A stretch of DNA of 64,000 bases from an uncultured Alsobacter sp. (GCF_945952055.1 NZ_CAMFHB010000019.1:1-64000), one strand, 5' to 3'. Shown: positions 1-12,806, counted from the first letter of the stretch. Translations and numbers: made by a program. Notes: a model not told the origin generated them from the letters alone.

Positions 1-47
1 CTACACGTAAGGAGTCGTCGGCAGCGTCAGATGTGTATAAGAGACAG
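1..47 (+). other. Illumina Nextera adapter left at contig end
   Basis: This is not genomic DNA. Bases 1-6 match the end of the P5 primer, 7-14 (GTAAGGAG) match a standard Nextera i5 index, 15-28 are the read-1 adapter part, and 29-47 are the Tn5 mosaic end AGATGTGTATAAGAGACAG. Genomic sequence starts at base 48. It shows that the window opens at the end of an assembled contig whose adapter was not trimmed. Confidence 0.97.
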
Positions 48-2336
48 GGCGGGGGGCGGCTCGGCGGCCTTCGCGGCCTTGGCCGCGGCGGCGGCGGCGG
101 CGATCTTTTCAGCGACCGACGGCGCCTGCACCTGCTGCTTGGCGGCCGCCAGCGCGGCCTTCTCGACCGACGACAGGAGTTCGCCGGCGGGAGCGGTGGC
201 GCGGCCGGCGGCGATGTCCGCCTCCAGCGACCCGAGGCGATCCATGATCCGCTGCAGCGTCGACTGGACGGCGTCCAGCGCCTCCTGCGTGCGCGGATCC
301 GGGTTCACCTGCACGGGCGCGGTGGGCTGCACCACGGTCTCGGCGAGGGTGGTGGCGACCGACTGGGCGGCGAGCCGCGCGGCCTGCTCCGCGGTGCTCG
401 CATGCGAGCGCGCGGTCTCTTCGAGCTTCTCGAACAGCGAGGAGACCGAGCGCTCCAGGGAGCGCACCGCGGCGTAGCTCTCGTCGTTGCGGCTGAGCGC
501 CTCGGTCATCGAGGCGAGCTGCCGCTCCAAGGCGTCGAACGCCGTCGAGGCGGCGTCGGGGCGGCGGGCTTCGTCGAGCTTCTCGCCGAGCCGCTCGACC
601 ATCTCCTCGAGCGGGAAGGCGGGCGCCGCGGCCGGAGCGGGCGCCTCCTCGAGCCGGCGGGCGATCTCGTCGAAGCGCCGTTCGATGACGTCGATGGCGT
701 CGGGGCCGGGCGCGGGGCGGTTCACCTCACCGAGCTTGGCGCCGATCCGCGCCACCATCTCCTCGAGCGGGAAGGCTACCGTCGGAGCGCCTTCGATCCG
801 GCGCGCGATTTCGTCGAACCGACGCTCGACCGCCGAGAAGTCGGGCAGGGCGTCGACGATGCCGCGCATGTCCTGCGCGGTGCTGCGCAGGTCCTCGATG
901 CCGTTCTCGGCGCGGTTGGCGACGAGCTGCTCGAGCGTGGCGCCGATCGCGGCGAGGCGCCGCTCCACGTTGTCCACGGAGGGGGCCGCCGCGGCCGTCC
1001 GCTCGACCGCTCCACGCAACGCGGCGATCTGGCGGGCCAGTTCGTCCGTCGGCGCCGTCTGGGGCTGCTGCTGGGCGTTTTCGAGCTTGGTGGCCAGGGC
1101 GACGATGTCGGCGCGGATCGCTCCGATGTCGCGCAGCGGCTCGAGCGCCGTGCCGATGGTGCCGAGGTCGCGCGTCAGCCGGTCGAGCGGCTCGCGCAGG
1201 GGCGCGATGTCGGGCTGCGAGCGGCGCAGGTCGGCCATCACGTCCGAGAAGCCGGCGAGCGAGCGCTCGATGCCACCCAGGCGCTCGTGCGGATCGAGCA
1301 TGCGCACGGTGCGCGTGAGGTCGGCGAGGTCGGAACGAAGGTCCTTCAGCGCCGGCCGGGTGTCGCGGCCCCGCAGCTCCTCGAGGCGGGTGGCCAGCTC
1401 GGCGATGTCCGTCTTCAGTGCCTCGGTGATCGAATCGCCAACCTGGCGGACCGGCGCCATGAAGTCGTCGCCGTCGAGGATCGCCTGCTTGGCGCGGATC
1501 TGCGAGATCGCATCCTCGATGCTGCCGGGGGCAGGGGCCTTGTCGGCCGGGCCGGGCTGGCGCGCGGCCCCGTCGAGCCTCTCGAGGATGGTGCCGAGCG
1601 AGGCCTCGATGCGGTCGATGCGCGCGGCCGATGCCTCGGCCTTGGCGTCGGGCCTGTCCATGCGGCCGGCGAGGTCGACGAGCCTGGTCTCCAGGTCCCG
1701 CAGCGACTTCTCGACCTTGGGCGGGACGAAACCTTCCGCCTCGCGCCTGTCGAGGGCCTCGATGCGGGTTTCCAGGCGTTCGATGGCCTTGCGCAGGGGC
1801 GCCGCGTGGTCGTCCCCGGCCACCGTGCGCTCGATGCTGTCCATCCGCGCGGTGACGAGGCCCAGCGCGTCGCGCAGCGCGGTCGAGGTGCGCTCCTGGG
1901 CGGCGGCGATGAGATTGATGTCTTCCCGGCGCCGCGTCTCGGCGCGGTCCATCCACTTGACCATGGAGTCGAGCGCGCCGGCCGTGCGGTCCTCGACCGC
2001 CTGGGCCTGGCTGCGGGCTTCGGCCATGGCGCGGTTGAGGACGGACTGCAGGTCGTTGCCGGTCGGGGACGCGGGACGCGCGACGGGTGCGGTGGCGCTG
2101 CGGTCCATGCGCGCGAGCTGCGCCGCGATGTCGCGCAGCGTGGCTTCCCGCTGCTCGTGCTCGGTTTCTGCGGCGTTCTCGGCGATCATGGCGTTCAGCC
2201 ATTCGCCCAGCGTCATGCCGGCGCGGCGGGCCGCTTCCTTGGCCGTTTCGCGCGCATCCGCGTCGACACCCTTCACGCTCCAGGGCATCGTCTGCCTGAC
2301 TGCCCCGCCAGATCCGGACGGCATTCTCGACCTCAT
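48..2336 (-). CDS. podJ: PodJ-like polar localization factor, N-terminal part only (contig edge)
   Basis: 763 codons of an N-terminal fragment. Shortly after the start comes PWSVKGVDADARETAKEAAR, then GMTLGEWLNAMI, a sequence block typical of the N-terminus of PodJ/PodJL localization factors in Hyphomicrobiales. The rest is alpha-helical and rich in Arg, Ala, Glu and Leu, with repeated segments of the form ERRFDEIARR-EEAP-FPLEEMV, suggesting a long coiled coil. In the family this cytoplasmic half is followed by a membrane segment, Sel1-like repeats and often a peptidoglycan-binding domain; those are missing because the contig ends. The last native codon is at 48-50, and any residues read beyond it come from adapter. 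The start at 2336 has AGGAG ten bases upstream; an upstream ATG at 2405 and a downstream one at 2324 are alternatives. The likely role is marking a cell pole and recruiting division or appendage factors. Confidence 0.75.
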
Positions 2337-2419
2337 AGCAGCGGACCGACTCCTGCCGGCCGTCGATCGATCCGGCTGCGGCGCAGCGGTATCGACCGTT
2401 CCCACTACTTTTGAGTGTC

Positions 2420-2438
2420 ATGGTAAATACACCGTTAA
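2420..2438 (-). promoter_or_regulatory. CtrA-like box upstream of podJ-like gene (one mismatch)
   Basis: Read on the minus strand the sequence is TTAACGGTGTATTTACCAT. It fits the CtrA consensus TTAA-N7-TTAAC with one mismatch (TTTAC) and ends in CCAT. It lies about 85 bases before the proposed podJ start. CtrA is the cell-cycle master regulator of this class; control here is inferred. Confidence 0.4.
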
Positions 2439-2509
2439 TCAGGGTGAATTTCTGGTTAGCGCAACCAACCGGACGACATCGATCAATCCGCCCCGCGGAC
2501 GCACTGCGC

Positions 2510-2538
2510 TTGCAATCCGACGCAATAGTTTATATATG
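2510..2538 (+). promoter_or_regulatory. Candidate promoter for the fatty-acid oxidation operon
   Basis: TTGCAA at 2510-2515 and TATATG at 2533-2538 are separated by 17 bases, in an AT-rich patch that stands out from the surrounding GC-rich DNA. The start codon of the acyl-CoA dehydrogenase follows 60 bases later. Read by eye only. Confidence 0.4.
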
Positions 2539-2597
2539 AACCATCAAGTCGGCGGCACGCTGGAATGCTTGCCGCCACAAGGATCCGGAGGCGAACG

Positions 2598-4388
<1,791 letters not shown>

Positions 4389-4462
4389 CGTCCTTCGGCA
4401 TGCGGCCGTTTTCCACGACGGCCGCGTGGCGCTACTCTGCCGCAAACACCAGGGAGGCCCCG

Positions 4463-5671
<1,209 letters not shown>

Positions 5672-5690
5672 CGGCGAAGGGACACCACCG

Positions 5691-7913
5691 ATGAGCACCA
5701 CGCTGACGCTCACGACATTCCGCTTCGAGGTCGACGCGGATGGCATCGCCCTCGCGACCTGGGACATGGCCGACCGGTCCATGAACGTCATCACGCCGGC
5801 GGTCATGCAGGACCTGGGCGCGATCGTCGACGCCGTCGCCGCGGACGCCGCCATCAAGGGCTGCGTGATCGTCTCGGGCAAGGACAGCTTCTCGGGCGGC
5901 GCCGACCTCACCATGCTCCAGGAACTGGGGGCGGTTTACGGCCGCATGGCGCGCGAGCAGGGCCAGGAAGCGGCCGCGGCCCATTTCCTGGACCAGTCGA
6001 GCCTGTTGTCGCGCCTGTTCCGACGTCTGGAAACCTGCGGCAAGCCCTTCGCGGCCGCCGTGAACGGCGTCTGCATGGGCGGGGCGTTCGAACTCGCGCT
6101 CGCCTGCCATCACCGCGTCGTCTCCGACGATCCCTCGACCCGTGTCGGGCTGCCGGAGGTCAAGGTCGGTCTGTTCCCCGGTGCCGGGGGAACGCAGCGG
6201 GTCGCGCGGCTGATGCAGACCGGCGACGCCCTGCAGATGCTGTTCAAGGGCGAGCAGCTGCGTCCGCAGGCCGCGCTCTCCATGAAGCTGGTGCATGCGG
6301 TGGCGCCACGTGCCGAGATCGTCCAGCGGGCGAAGGCGTGGATCCTGGGGGGCGGCAAGGGTGTCGCGCCGTGGGACGAGGAGGGTTTCCGCCCGCCGTC
6401 CGGGCGTGTTTACTCCCCCGCCGGGATGATGACCTGGCCGCCGGCCAATGCGATCTACCGCCGCGAGACCTACGACAATTATCCGGCCGTGAAGGCCATC
6501 CTGCACACCGTCTACGAGGGGCTGCAGCTACCGATGGATCTCGCCCTGCGGGTGGAGAGCCGGTGGTTCGCGAAGATCCTGCGCTCGCCCGAGGCGGCGG
6601 CGATGATCCGGTCCCTGTTCCTGTCGATGCAGGAGCTCAACAAGGGGGCCCGCCGGCCCGCGTCCGTGCCCGCCTCGACGCTGCGCACGGTCGGCGTGGT
6701 GGGGGCGGGCTTCATGGGCGCGGGCATCGCCTATGTCTCGGCCCAGGCCGGCCTGCAGGTCATCCTCGTCGACCGCGACCAGGAGGCGGCCGACAAGGGC
6801 AAGGCCCTGTCCCACAAGCTCGTCAGCGACCAGATCATGAAGGGGCGGGCCAAGACGGCCGACCGCGACGCCCTGCTGGAGAGGATCACCGCCACGGCCG
6901 ACTATGCCCGTCTCGCGGCCTGCGACCTCGTCGTTGAGGCCGTGTTCGAGGACCCGGGCGTGAAGGCCCAGGTGATCGCCGCCGTTGAAGCGGCCGTCCG
7001 TCCCGACTGCATCTTCGCCTCCAACACCTCGACGCTGCCCATCACCGGGCTCGCGAAGGCCAGCACCCGGCCGGAGCAGTTCATCGGCATCCACTTCTTC
7101 TCGCCTGTGGAGAAGATGATGCTGGTGGAGGTCATCCAGGGCGCCGCGACGGGCCCGCGCGCCATCGCCATGGCGCTCGACTTCGTGCGGGCCATCCGCA
7201 AGACGCCGATCCTGGTGAACGACGGGCGCGGCTTCTACGCCAACCGCTGCGTCGGCGCCTATCTGCGCGAGGGGCACCTGATGCTCATGGAGGGCGTGCC
7301 CCCGGCGATGATCGAGAACGTGGCCCGGATGGCGGGCATGCCGGTCGGGCCGCTCTCACTCAACGACGAGGTCGCCCTCGATCTGGCGCTGCGCATCGTG
7401 CGGGCCACCGAGAAGCAGGTCGGCCGGCAGGCGGTGGACCCCGTGCAGGAGGCCCTGCTGGTCGCCATGGTGGAAGGTCAGGGCCGCCTCGGCCGCAAGA
7501 ACGGCAAGGGCTTCTACGATTATCCCGAGAAGGGGCAGAAGAGCCTCTGGCCCGGCCTCAGCGACATCGTCGGCAGGAGGCTCGACCCCGACAGCCTCTC
7601 GGTGGAGACCCTCAAGCAGCGCTTCCTCGTGGTGCAGGCGGTCGAGGCCGCACGAACGGTGGAGGAGGGGATCATCACCGATCCGCGCGAGGCGGACGTG
7701 GGGTCGATCCTGGGCTTCGGCTTCGCCCCGTTCACCGGCGGCACGCTGTCCTACATCGACGGCATGGGCGTGAAGGCCTTCGTCGCGCGTTGCGAGGCGC
7801 TGGCCGCGGAGTTCGGGCCGCGCTTCGCGCCGAATGCCCTGCTGAAGGACATGGCCGCCAAGGGCGAGACGTTCTACCGGCGTTTCGCGGCCCCACGGTC
7901 ATCGGCCGCGTGA
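5691..7913 (+). CDS. fadJ: Bifunctional enoyl-CoA hydratase / 3-hydroxyacyl-CoA dehydrogenase
   Basis: 740-residue trifunctional-type alpha subunit. Residues about 1-200 form a crotonase fold: an oxyanion-hole region near SGGADLTML and GLPEVKVGLFPGAGGTQR, which carries the catalytic Glu. From about residue 325 comes an NAD-binding fold with VGVVGAGFMGAGIAY, then GIHFFSPVEKM with the catalytic His, then two C-terminal 3HCDH domains with KNGKGFYDY. It hydrates enoyl-CoA and oxidises the 3-hydroxyacyl-CoA; with the thiolase upstream it completes the cycle. FadB and FadJ cannot be separated by eye, so the symbol is tentative. It is the last gene of the operon and converges with the VOC gene, 46 bases away. 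Confidence 0.93.
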   Translation: MSTTLTLTTFRFEVDADGIALATWDMADRSMNVITPAVMQDLGAIVDAVAADAAIKGCVIVSGKDSFSGGADLTMLQELGAVYGRMAREQGQEAAAAHFLDQSSLLSRLFRRLETCGKPFAAAVNGVCMGGAFELALACHHRVVSDDPSTRVGLPEVKVGLFPGAGGTQRVARLMQTGDALQMLFKGEQLRPQAALSMKLVHAVAPRAEIVQRAKAWILGGGKGVAPWDEEGFRPPSGRVYSPAGMMTWPPANAIYRRETYDNYPAVKAILHTVYEGLQLPMDLALRVESRWFAKILRSPEAAAMIRSLFLSMQELNKGARRPASVPASTLRTVGVVGAGFMGAGIAYVSAQAGLQVILVDRDQEAADKGKALSHKLVSDQIMKGRAKTADRDALLERITATADYARLAACDLVVEAVFEDPGVKAQVIAAVEAAVRPDCIFASNTSTLPITGLAKASTRPEQFIGIHFFSPVEKMMLVEVIQGAATGPRAIAMALDFVRAIRKTPILVNDGRGFYANRCVGAYLREGHLMLMEGVPPAMIENVARMAGMPVGPLSLNDEVALDLALRIVRATEKQVGRQAVDPVQEALLVAMVEGQGRLGRKNGKGFYDYPEKGQKSLWPGLSDIVGRRLDPDSLSVETLKQRFLVVQAVEAARTVEEGIITDPREADVGSILGFGFAPFTGGTLSYIDGMGVKAFVARCEALAAEFGPRFAPNALLKDMAAKGETFYRRFAAPRSSAA

Positions 7914-7959
7914 GGGCCGCTACGGCCGGCGCGCCGTGACGGGGAGGGACGTCTGCCCC

Positions 7960-8484
7960 TCAGTCCGCCAGTTCGCGCAGGAGGGCTTCGAGATCGAGGC
8001 GGCGGGTGTACATCTCCAGGGAGCCGTCCGGCCGGCGGGGCCAGCGCTCCTGCGGCTTGTCCCAGTAGAGCTCGACGCCGTTGCCGTCCGGATCGTCGAG
8101 GTAGAGCGCCTCGCTCACCCCGTGGTCGCTCGCCCCCTGCAGCGGGATCCCGGCCTCGATCAGCCTGCGCAACGCATCGGCCAGGTCGCGCCGGGTCGGG
8201 TAGAGGAAGGCCGTGTGGTAGAGGCCCGTGGTCCCGCGCGGGGGCCGCGCCCCGCCGAGGCTCTCCCAGGTGTTGAGGCCGATGTGGTGGTGGTAGCCGC
8301 CTGCGGACAGGAAGGCCGCCTGCTGGCCGTAGTACTGCACGATCTCGAAGCCGAGGACGCCGTGGTAGAACCCGACGGCGCGGTCGAGGTCGGCCACCTT
8401 GAGGTGGACATGGCCGATGCGCGTTCCTGCGGCCACGGGCCGGAAGGCCTGGTCGCCCTGTGCCGCCTGCTTGGTCTCCGACAT
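7960..8484 (-). CDS. VOC-family dioxygenase/glyoxalase-like protein
   Basis: 174 residues. A vicinal-oxygen-chelate module starts at IGHVHLKVADLDRAVGFYHGVLGF, continues with GGYHHHIGLNTW, and ends with YLDDPDGNGVELYWDKP. The two His positions and the Glu of GVELYW are the expected metal ligands. The protein resembles CatE-like catechol 2,3-dioxygenase family members, but single-module VOC proteins include glyoxalases, resistance proteins and others, so the substrate is open. GAAGGA precedes the chosen ATG. It lies downstream of the hybrid kinase gene on the same strand with 134 bases between, so separate transcription is possible. Confidence 0.8.
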   Translation of the reverse strand: MSETKQAAQGDQAFRPVAAGTRIGHVHLKVADLDRAVGFYHGVLGFEIVQYYGQQAAFLSAGGYHHHIGLNTWESLGGARPPRGTTGLYHTAFLYPTRRDLADALRRLIEAGIPLQGASDHGVSEALYLDDPDGNGVELYWDKPQERWPRRPDGSLEMYTRRLDLEALLRELAD

Positions 8485-8618
8485 GGCTGGTCCTTCCCGC
8501 GCACTCACCGTCGCGACCGACCGTAGACCCTGCACGGCGCGGCTGCCACGCCGGACGTTCGGCGCGGATGCAAGCGCGAGATTGCCCGCATGCAGCGATG
8601 TCCGGACGCCGGACGGCC

Positions 8619-11600
8619 CTACTCGGCGGCCTGGAGCCGGGCGCGCCACTGCGCCAGGATCGCCCTCAGGGCTGCCGGCTTCAACGGCTTGTTGAGGACC
8701 TGCATGTCCTTCGCCGCCGCGGCGTCGCGAACGGCGGGCGTGCGATCCGCCGTCAGCAGAACGGCCGGAATGTCCTGGCCGAGCTTCCAGCGCAGCGCCG
8801 TCACGGCCTCCAGGCCGTCGCCCTCGTCCAGGTGGTAGTCGGCGATGATGATGTCCGGCTTGCGCCTGGCGCCGAGCACCTCCAGCGCCTCGCGGGGGCC
8901 AGGTGCCACGTGCACCTCGCAGCCCCACCCCGACAGCAGGGTCTGCATGCCTTCGAGGATCGCGGGCTCGTTGTCGATGCACAGCACCACGAGGCCGCCG
9001 AGCGGGGCCTGGGCCCGCGGCGCCTCCTCGGCCTTGGCCTTGAGGGCGGGCAGGGGGGCGGTGACGGGCAGGTCCACGGCAAACATCGAGCCCTTCCCGG
9101 GCTCCGAGACGAGCGCGATGGGATGGTCCAGCACGCGTGCGATCCGCTCCACGATGGAAAGGCCGAGCCCCAGGCCGCGGGCTGCGCGCGCGCCCTGGTC
9201 GAGGCGCTGGAATTCCCTGAACACCGCCTTCTGCTTGGACGCCGGGATGCCGAGGCCGGTGTCCCACACCTGCAGCACGAGCCGGCCCCGCGCGCGCCGC
9301 GCGCCCACCAGGACCTTGCCCTTCGGCGTGTACTTGATGGCGTTGGACACGAGGTTCTGCAGCAGGCGCCGCAAGAGGCGCCGGTCGGACCGCACGGAGA
9401 GCGAGCACGGCATGAAGACGAGCTCCAGGCCCTTCTCTCGCGCGATGGGCTCGAACTCCAGCCGGAGCTGGTTGAGGATGTCGTCGATGCGGAAGGCGGA
9501 CACCTCGGCCTTCATCGCGCCGCTGTCGAGGCGCGAAATGTCGAGAAGCGCCGTGAGGATCTCCTCCACCGCCTCCAGCGAGGCGTCGACGTTCTGTGCC
9601 AGGCGCGGGTCGCCCTGGCTGCGGTCGCGCTCGACCAGGGACGTGGCGTAGAGGCGGGCGGCATTGAGCGGCTGCAGGATGTCGTGGCTCGCCGCGGCCA
9701 GGAAGCGCGTCTTGGACACGTTGGCTTCCTCGGCCGCGCCCTTGGCCTGGCCGAGTTCCTCGTTGAGCCGCAGGAGTTCCTCGGTCCGTTCGCGGACGCG
9801 GCGCTCCAGCGTCTCGTTGGCCCGCTCGAGGGCTTCCTCCGCCTCCACCGTCTCGGTGATGTCGGTGTAGGTGGTGACGATGCCGCCGTCGGGCATGTGC
9901 GCGGAGCGGATCTCGACGACCTTGCCGCTGTCGTGCAGGCGCAGGCGCACCGGCTCCGTGTCGTTCACAAAGCTCTCGAGGCGAACCGCGATGAAGTCCT
10001 CCGGCTCGCCAGGGCCGTAGGACCCCCGGGCCGCGTTGAAGCGCACGATCTCGTCGAGGCCGGTGCCGGCGCGCGCCAGCGCGCTGGGAAGCGAGAAGAG
10101 GTCCTGGAACTCGCGGTTCCAGCACATCAGCCGCAGGTCCTTGTCGAACACGGTGATGCCCTGGCGGGCATGGTCCAGCGCGTGCTGCAGCAGGTCGCGG
10201 TTGTACTGGATGGCCGCCGAGGCATCGTCGAGGAGCTTCAGCGCCGCCTTCTTGCTGACGTTGCGACGGCGCAGCAGCAGCGACAGCACGAGGCGCGACG
10301 AGGCCGCCCCGATGGCCGAGGCCAGCAGGTGCTCGGCGTAGCGCAGCAGGTGGATGTCGGCGTCGCGGTGTCCCTCGAGGCGGATCCCGCGGCTCGAGGC
10401 GAAGGCCTGGAAGGACGCGTCCGTCTGCTCGCGGCCGAGATAGCGCGCCACCGTGGTGTGCAGTTCGTCCACCGTCACGGCCGTGCGCCACAGCCGGAAC
10501 GTCTGCGCCATGGCGGAGGCGTCCGGCGACACGAAGGCGCTGGCCTGCAGGCGCTCCATGGGCGTGGCCGGCCGCGCCAGGGAGAACGCCACATGGGCGG
10601 CGACGTTGATGCCCAGGCTCCACACCGCTCCGCGGATGATGTCGGCGTTCCCGAAGCGGAACTCGCCGTCCGACACGAGATGGCCGAACCAGTCGAGCCC
10701 CAGGGCTCCGACCATCCCCCGCATGGTGTCCGGATCGGCGATGCTGGGCACGAAGAGCATGAAGGCCCACACCACGAGGCCCGCGGCGAGGCCGGCGGTC
10801 GCCCCCAGTGCGTTGCCGCGCCGCCAGAGGAGCCCGCCGAAGAAGGCCGGGCCGATCTGCGCGATGGCCGAGAACGAGATCAGGCCGATGGAGGCCAGCG
10901 CCGCCTGCCCCAGGTTCTTGAAGTACCAGTAGGCGAACAGCATCAGGAGCACGATCGCCACGCGCCGGACGGCGAGGATGAGGCCGCCCATGTCGCCCTG
11001 GCCGGCGCGCCCGGCGAGTGCCCGCCGCCTCAGCACCACCGGAATGACGAGATCGTTGGAGACCATGATGGCGAGCGCCACCGACTCCATGATCACCATC
11101 GCGGTGGCGGCGGAGAGGCCGCCGATGAAGGCGAGCAGCGCGAGCCCCTGCGCCCCGTGCTGCAGCGGCAGCATCAGCACCGCCATGTCCCGGTCGGCCG
11201 CCGGCGGCAGCAGCAGGTCGCCGGCGAGTGCCAGCGGCACCACGAAGACGTTGATGGCGACCAGGTAGAGCGGGAACATCCAGCCCGCGCGGCGGGTGTC
11301 GTCCTCGTTGCGGTTCTCGACGACGGCGACGTGGAACTGGCGCGGCAGCAGGAGGATGATGGTTCCCGACAGCAGCGTCGTGACCAGGAAGCTGGTGCCG
11401 GTGCCCCCGCGGTCGAGAATGGGCGCCAGGTCGGTCTGGGCCGCCGCCCGGCTGAAGAGGTCGCCCGGTCCGTCGAACATCACGAAGGTGACGAACAGGC
11501 CGACGGCGAGGAAGGCCAGCAGCTTGACCAGCGATTCCATCGCGATGGCGAGCATCAGGCCGTCCTGGTGCTCGGTCGCGTCAACGTGTCGCGTGCCGAA

Positions 11601-12137
11601 GGCGGTGGCGAAGGCCGCCAGGATGAGCGCGGTGAAGAGCGCCAGGTCGCCGAAGATCGGAAGGGTCCGCCCCACCGCGCCGGGATCGACGGTCTCCATC
11701 AGGACCGTGAGGGAGCCGGCGATGGCCTTGAGCTGCAGCGCGATGTAAGGCACCGAGCCGACGACGGCGATGATGCTGACGAGCGCCGCCACCCTCTCGC
11801 TCTTGCCGTAGCGGGAGGCGACGAAGTCGGCGATGGAGGTGATGTTCTGGGCCTTGGCCAGTTGCACCACCCGCCGGAACAGGCGGTTGCCCAGGCTCAG
11901 CACCAGGATCGGGCCGATGTAGATCGCCAGGAAGTCGAGGCCGGACCGGGATGCCAGTCCCACCGAGCCGAAGAACGTCCACGACGTGCAGTAGACGCCG
12001 AGCGCGAGCGCGTAGATCGTCGAGCGGGAGGCGCCCGTCATCCATCGGCGCCCCTTCGTGTCGCCGTAATGGGCGACCGCGAACAGGATGCACAGGTAGG
12101 AGAGGGCGGCCAGGACGACCGACCAGCTCGCCAGCAT
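8619..12137 (-). CDS. Hybrid sensor histidine kinase with sodium:solute symporter-like membrane domain
   Basis: 1172 residues in the order: SSS-type multi-pass membrane domain (about 1-500, with GVYCTSWTFFGSVGLASRSG and GGLSAATAMVIMESVALA), a linker with the position of a STAC domain, a PAS domain around DKDLRLMCWNREF, a coiled-coil segment, HisKA with phospho-acceptor His818 in ASHDILQPLN, an HATPase domain (DTGLGIP, GLGLGLSI), and a C-terminal receiver with Asp1100 in IIADYHLDEGD. This is the architecture of CrbS/MxtR/ActS-type kinases, which in other bacteria control acetate scavenging (acs) with a LuxR-type partner. No cognate regulator is adjacent; FixJ nearby already has FixL. Whether the SSS part transports or only senses is unknown. 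Confidence 0.9.
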   Translation of the reverse strand: MLASWSVVLAALSYLCILFAVAHYGDTKGRRWMTGASRSTIYALALGVYCTSWTFFGSVGLASRSGLDFLAIYIGPILVLSLGNRLFRRVVQLAKAQNITSIADFVASRYGKSERVAALVSIIAVVGSVPYIALQLKAIAGSLTVLMETVDPGAVGRTLPIFGDLALFTALILAAFATAFGTRHVDATEHQDGLMLAIAMESLVKLLAFLAVGLFVTFVMFDGPGDLFSRAAAQTDLAPILDRGGTGTSFLVTTLLSGTIILLLPRQFHVAVVENRNEDDTRRAGWMFPLYLVAINVFVVPLALAGDLLLPPAADRDMAVLMLPLQHGAQGLALLAFIGGLSAATAMVIMESVALAIMVSNDLVIPVVLRRRALAGRAGQGDMGGLILAVRRVAIVLLMLFAYWYFKNLGQAALASIGLISFSAIAQIGPAFFGGLLWRRGNALGATAGLAAGLVVWAFMLFVPSIADPDTMRGMVGALGLDWFGHLVSDGEFRFGNADIIRGAVWSLGINVAAHVAFSLARPATPMERLQASAFVSPDASAMAQTFRLWRTAVTVDELHTTVARYLGREQTDASFQAFASSRGIRLEGHRDADIHLLRYAEHLLASAIGAASSRLVLSLLLRRRNVSKKAALKLLDDASAAIQYNRDLLQHALDHARQGITVFDKDLRLMCWNREFQDLFSLPSALARAGTGLDEIVRFNAARGSYGPGEPEDFIAVRLESFVNDTEPVRLRLHDSGKVVEIRSAHMPDGGIVTTYTDITETVEAEEALERANETLERRVRERTEELLRLNEELGQAKGAAEEANVSKTRFLAAASHDILQPLNAARLYATSLVERDRSQGDPRLAQNVDASLEAVEEILTALLDISRLDSGAMKAEVSAFRIDDILNQLRLEFEPIAREKGLELVFMPCSLSVRSDRRLLRRLLQNLVSNAIKYTPKGKVLVGARRARGRLVLQVWDTGLGIPASKQKAVFREFQRLDQGARAARGLGLGLSIVERIARVLDHPIALVSEPGKGSMFAVDLPVTAPLPALKAKAEEAPRAQAPLGGLVVLCIDNEPAILEGMQTLLSGWGCEVHVAPGPREALEVLGARRKPDIIIADYHLDEGDGLEAVTALRWKLGQDIPAVLLTADRTPAVRDAAAAKDMQVLNKPLKPAALRAILAQWRARLQAAE

Positions 12138-12329
12138 GACTTCGACCCCCGCAGACGTCCCGGATCCCCGCAGACGTGCCGCGACCCTACAACCGTGTCG
12201 GGCCAGGGAAAAGCCGCCGCCGGATTGGGAATATGGTTACCAGAGGCTTGACAATCTTCCGCTGCGCACTGCGACTACTACCCAGGCGAGCATAACGTCG
12301 CCGAACATACCAACTGCTGGAGGACTGGG

Positions 12330-12749
12330 GTGCTAGAGGAATTCAAGAAATTTGCCATGCGCGGCAACGTCGTGGACCTCGCCATCGGCGTGGTCATCGG
12401 TGCCGCCTTCGGGAAAATCGTCGACTCGATCGTCAACGATCTGATCATGCCGATCATCGGTGCCATCACCGGCGGCCTGGACTTTTCGAACTACTATATT
12501 CCCATGACCGGCGCGGTGAAGACCGGCCTGGCCTATGCCGACGCCAAGAAGGCCGGCGCCGTGCTGGGCTATGGCAGCTTCTTCACGGCCGTCGTCAGCT
12601 TCGTGATCATCGCCTGGGTCCTGTTCCTGATCGTGAAGGGCATGAACCGCCTGCAGAAGAAGGAAGAGGCTGCTCCCGCCGCGCCGCCGCCGCCCACCAA
12701 GGAGCAGGAACTCCTCGCCGAGATCCGCGACCTGCTCGCCAAGCGCTGA
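12330..12749 (+). CDS. mscL: Large-conductance mechanosensitive channel MscL
   Basis: 139 residues, normal MscL length. It starts with [20 protein letters not shown], the amphipathic N-terminal helix and pore-lining TM1, has the loop with [11 protein letters not shown]2 around [18 protein letters not shown], and a C-terminal helical bundle ending [12 protein letters not shown]. It forms a homopentameric inner-membrane valve that opens on hypo-osmotic shock. The start is GTG at 12330, preceded by TGGAGGA; no ATG fits the conserved N-terminus. It is transcribed away from the hybrid kinase gene across a 192-base spacer and followed by a hairpin. Confidence 0.97.
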   Translation: MLEEFKKFAMRGNVVDLAIGVVIGAAFGKIVDSIVNDLIMPIIGAITGGLDFSNYYIPMTGAVKTGLAYADAKKAGAVLGYGSFFTAVVSFVIIAWVLFLIVKGMNRLQKKEEAAPAAPPPPTKEQELLAEIRDLLAKR

Positions 12750-12778
12750 ACCCTCCGATACGGCGGCACGATGTCGTT

Positions 12779-12806
12779 CGACGGCCATGCTTGGGCGTGG
12801 CCGTCG
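12779..12806 (+). terminator. Hairpin after mscL
   Basis: CGACGGCCA (12779-12787) pairs perfectly with TGGCCGTCG (12798-12806) around a ten-base loop, 30 bases after the mscL stop. There is no T-run after it, so it is at best a weak intrinsic terminator or a 3' stabiliser. Confidence 0.45.

Noticed and set aside
15-47. Tn5 mosaic end as evidence of a transposon insertion
   Set aside because: The 19-base mosaic end is joined to library primer and index sequence at the extreme end of the window, so it comes from library preparation and not from a resident transposon.
33-2414. Long open frame on the plus strand opposite the podJ-like gene, about 790 codons
   Set aside because: It is a mirror of the GC-rich coding strand: low-complexity Arg/Gly/Leu composition, starts inside adapter sequence, no recognisable domain.
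8460-12251. Open frame of more than 1200 codons opposite the hybrid kinase
   Set aside because: Composition is dominated by Arg, Gly, Gln and His with no hydrophobic core. The minus strand encodes a full multi-domain kinase over the same bases.
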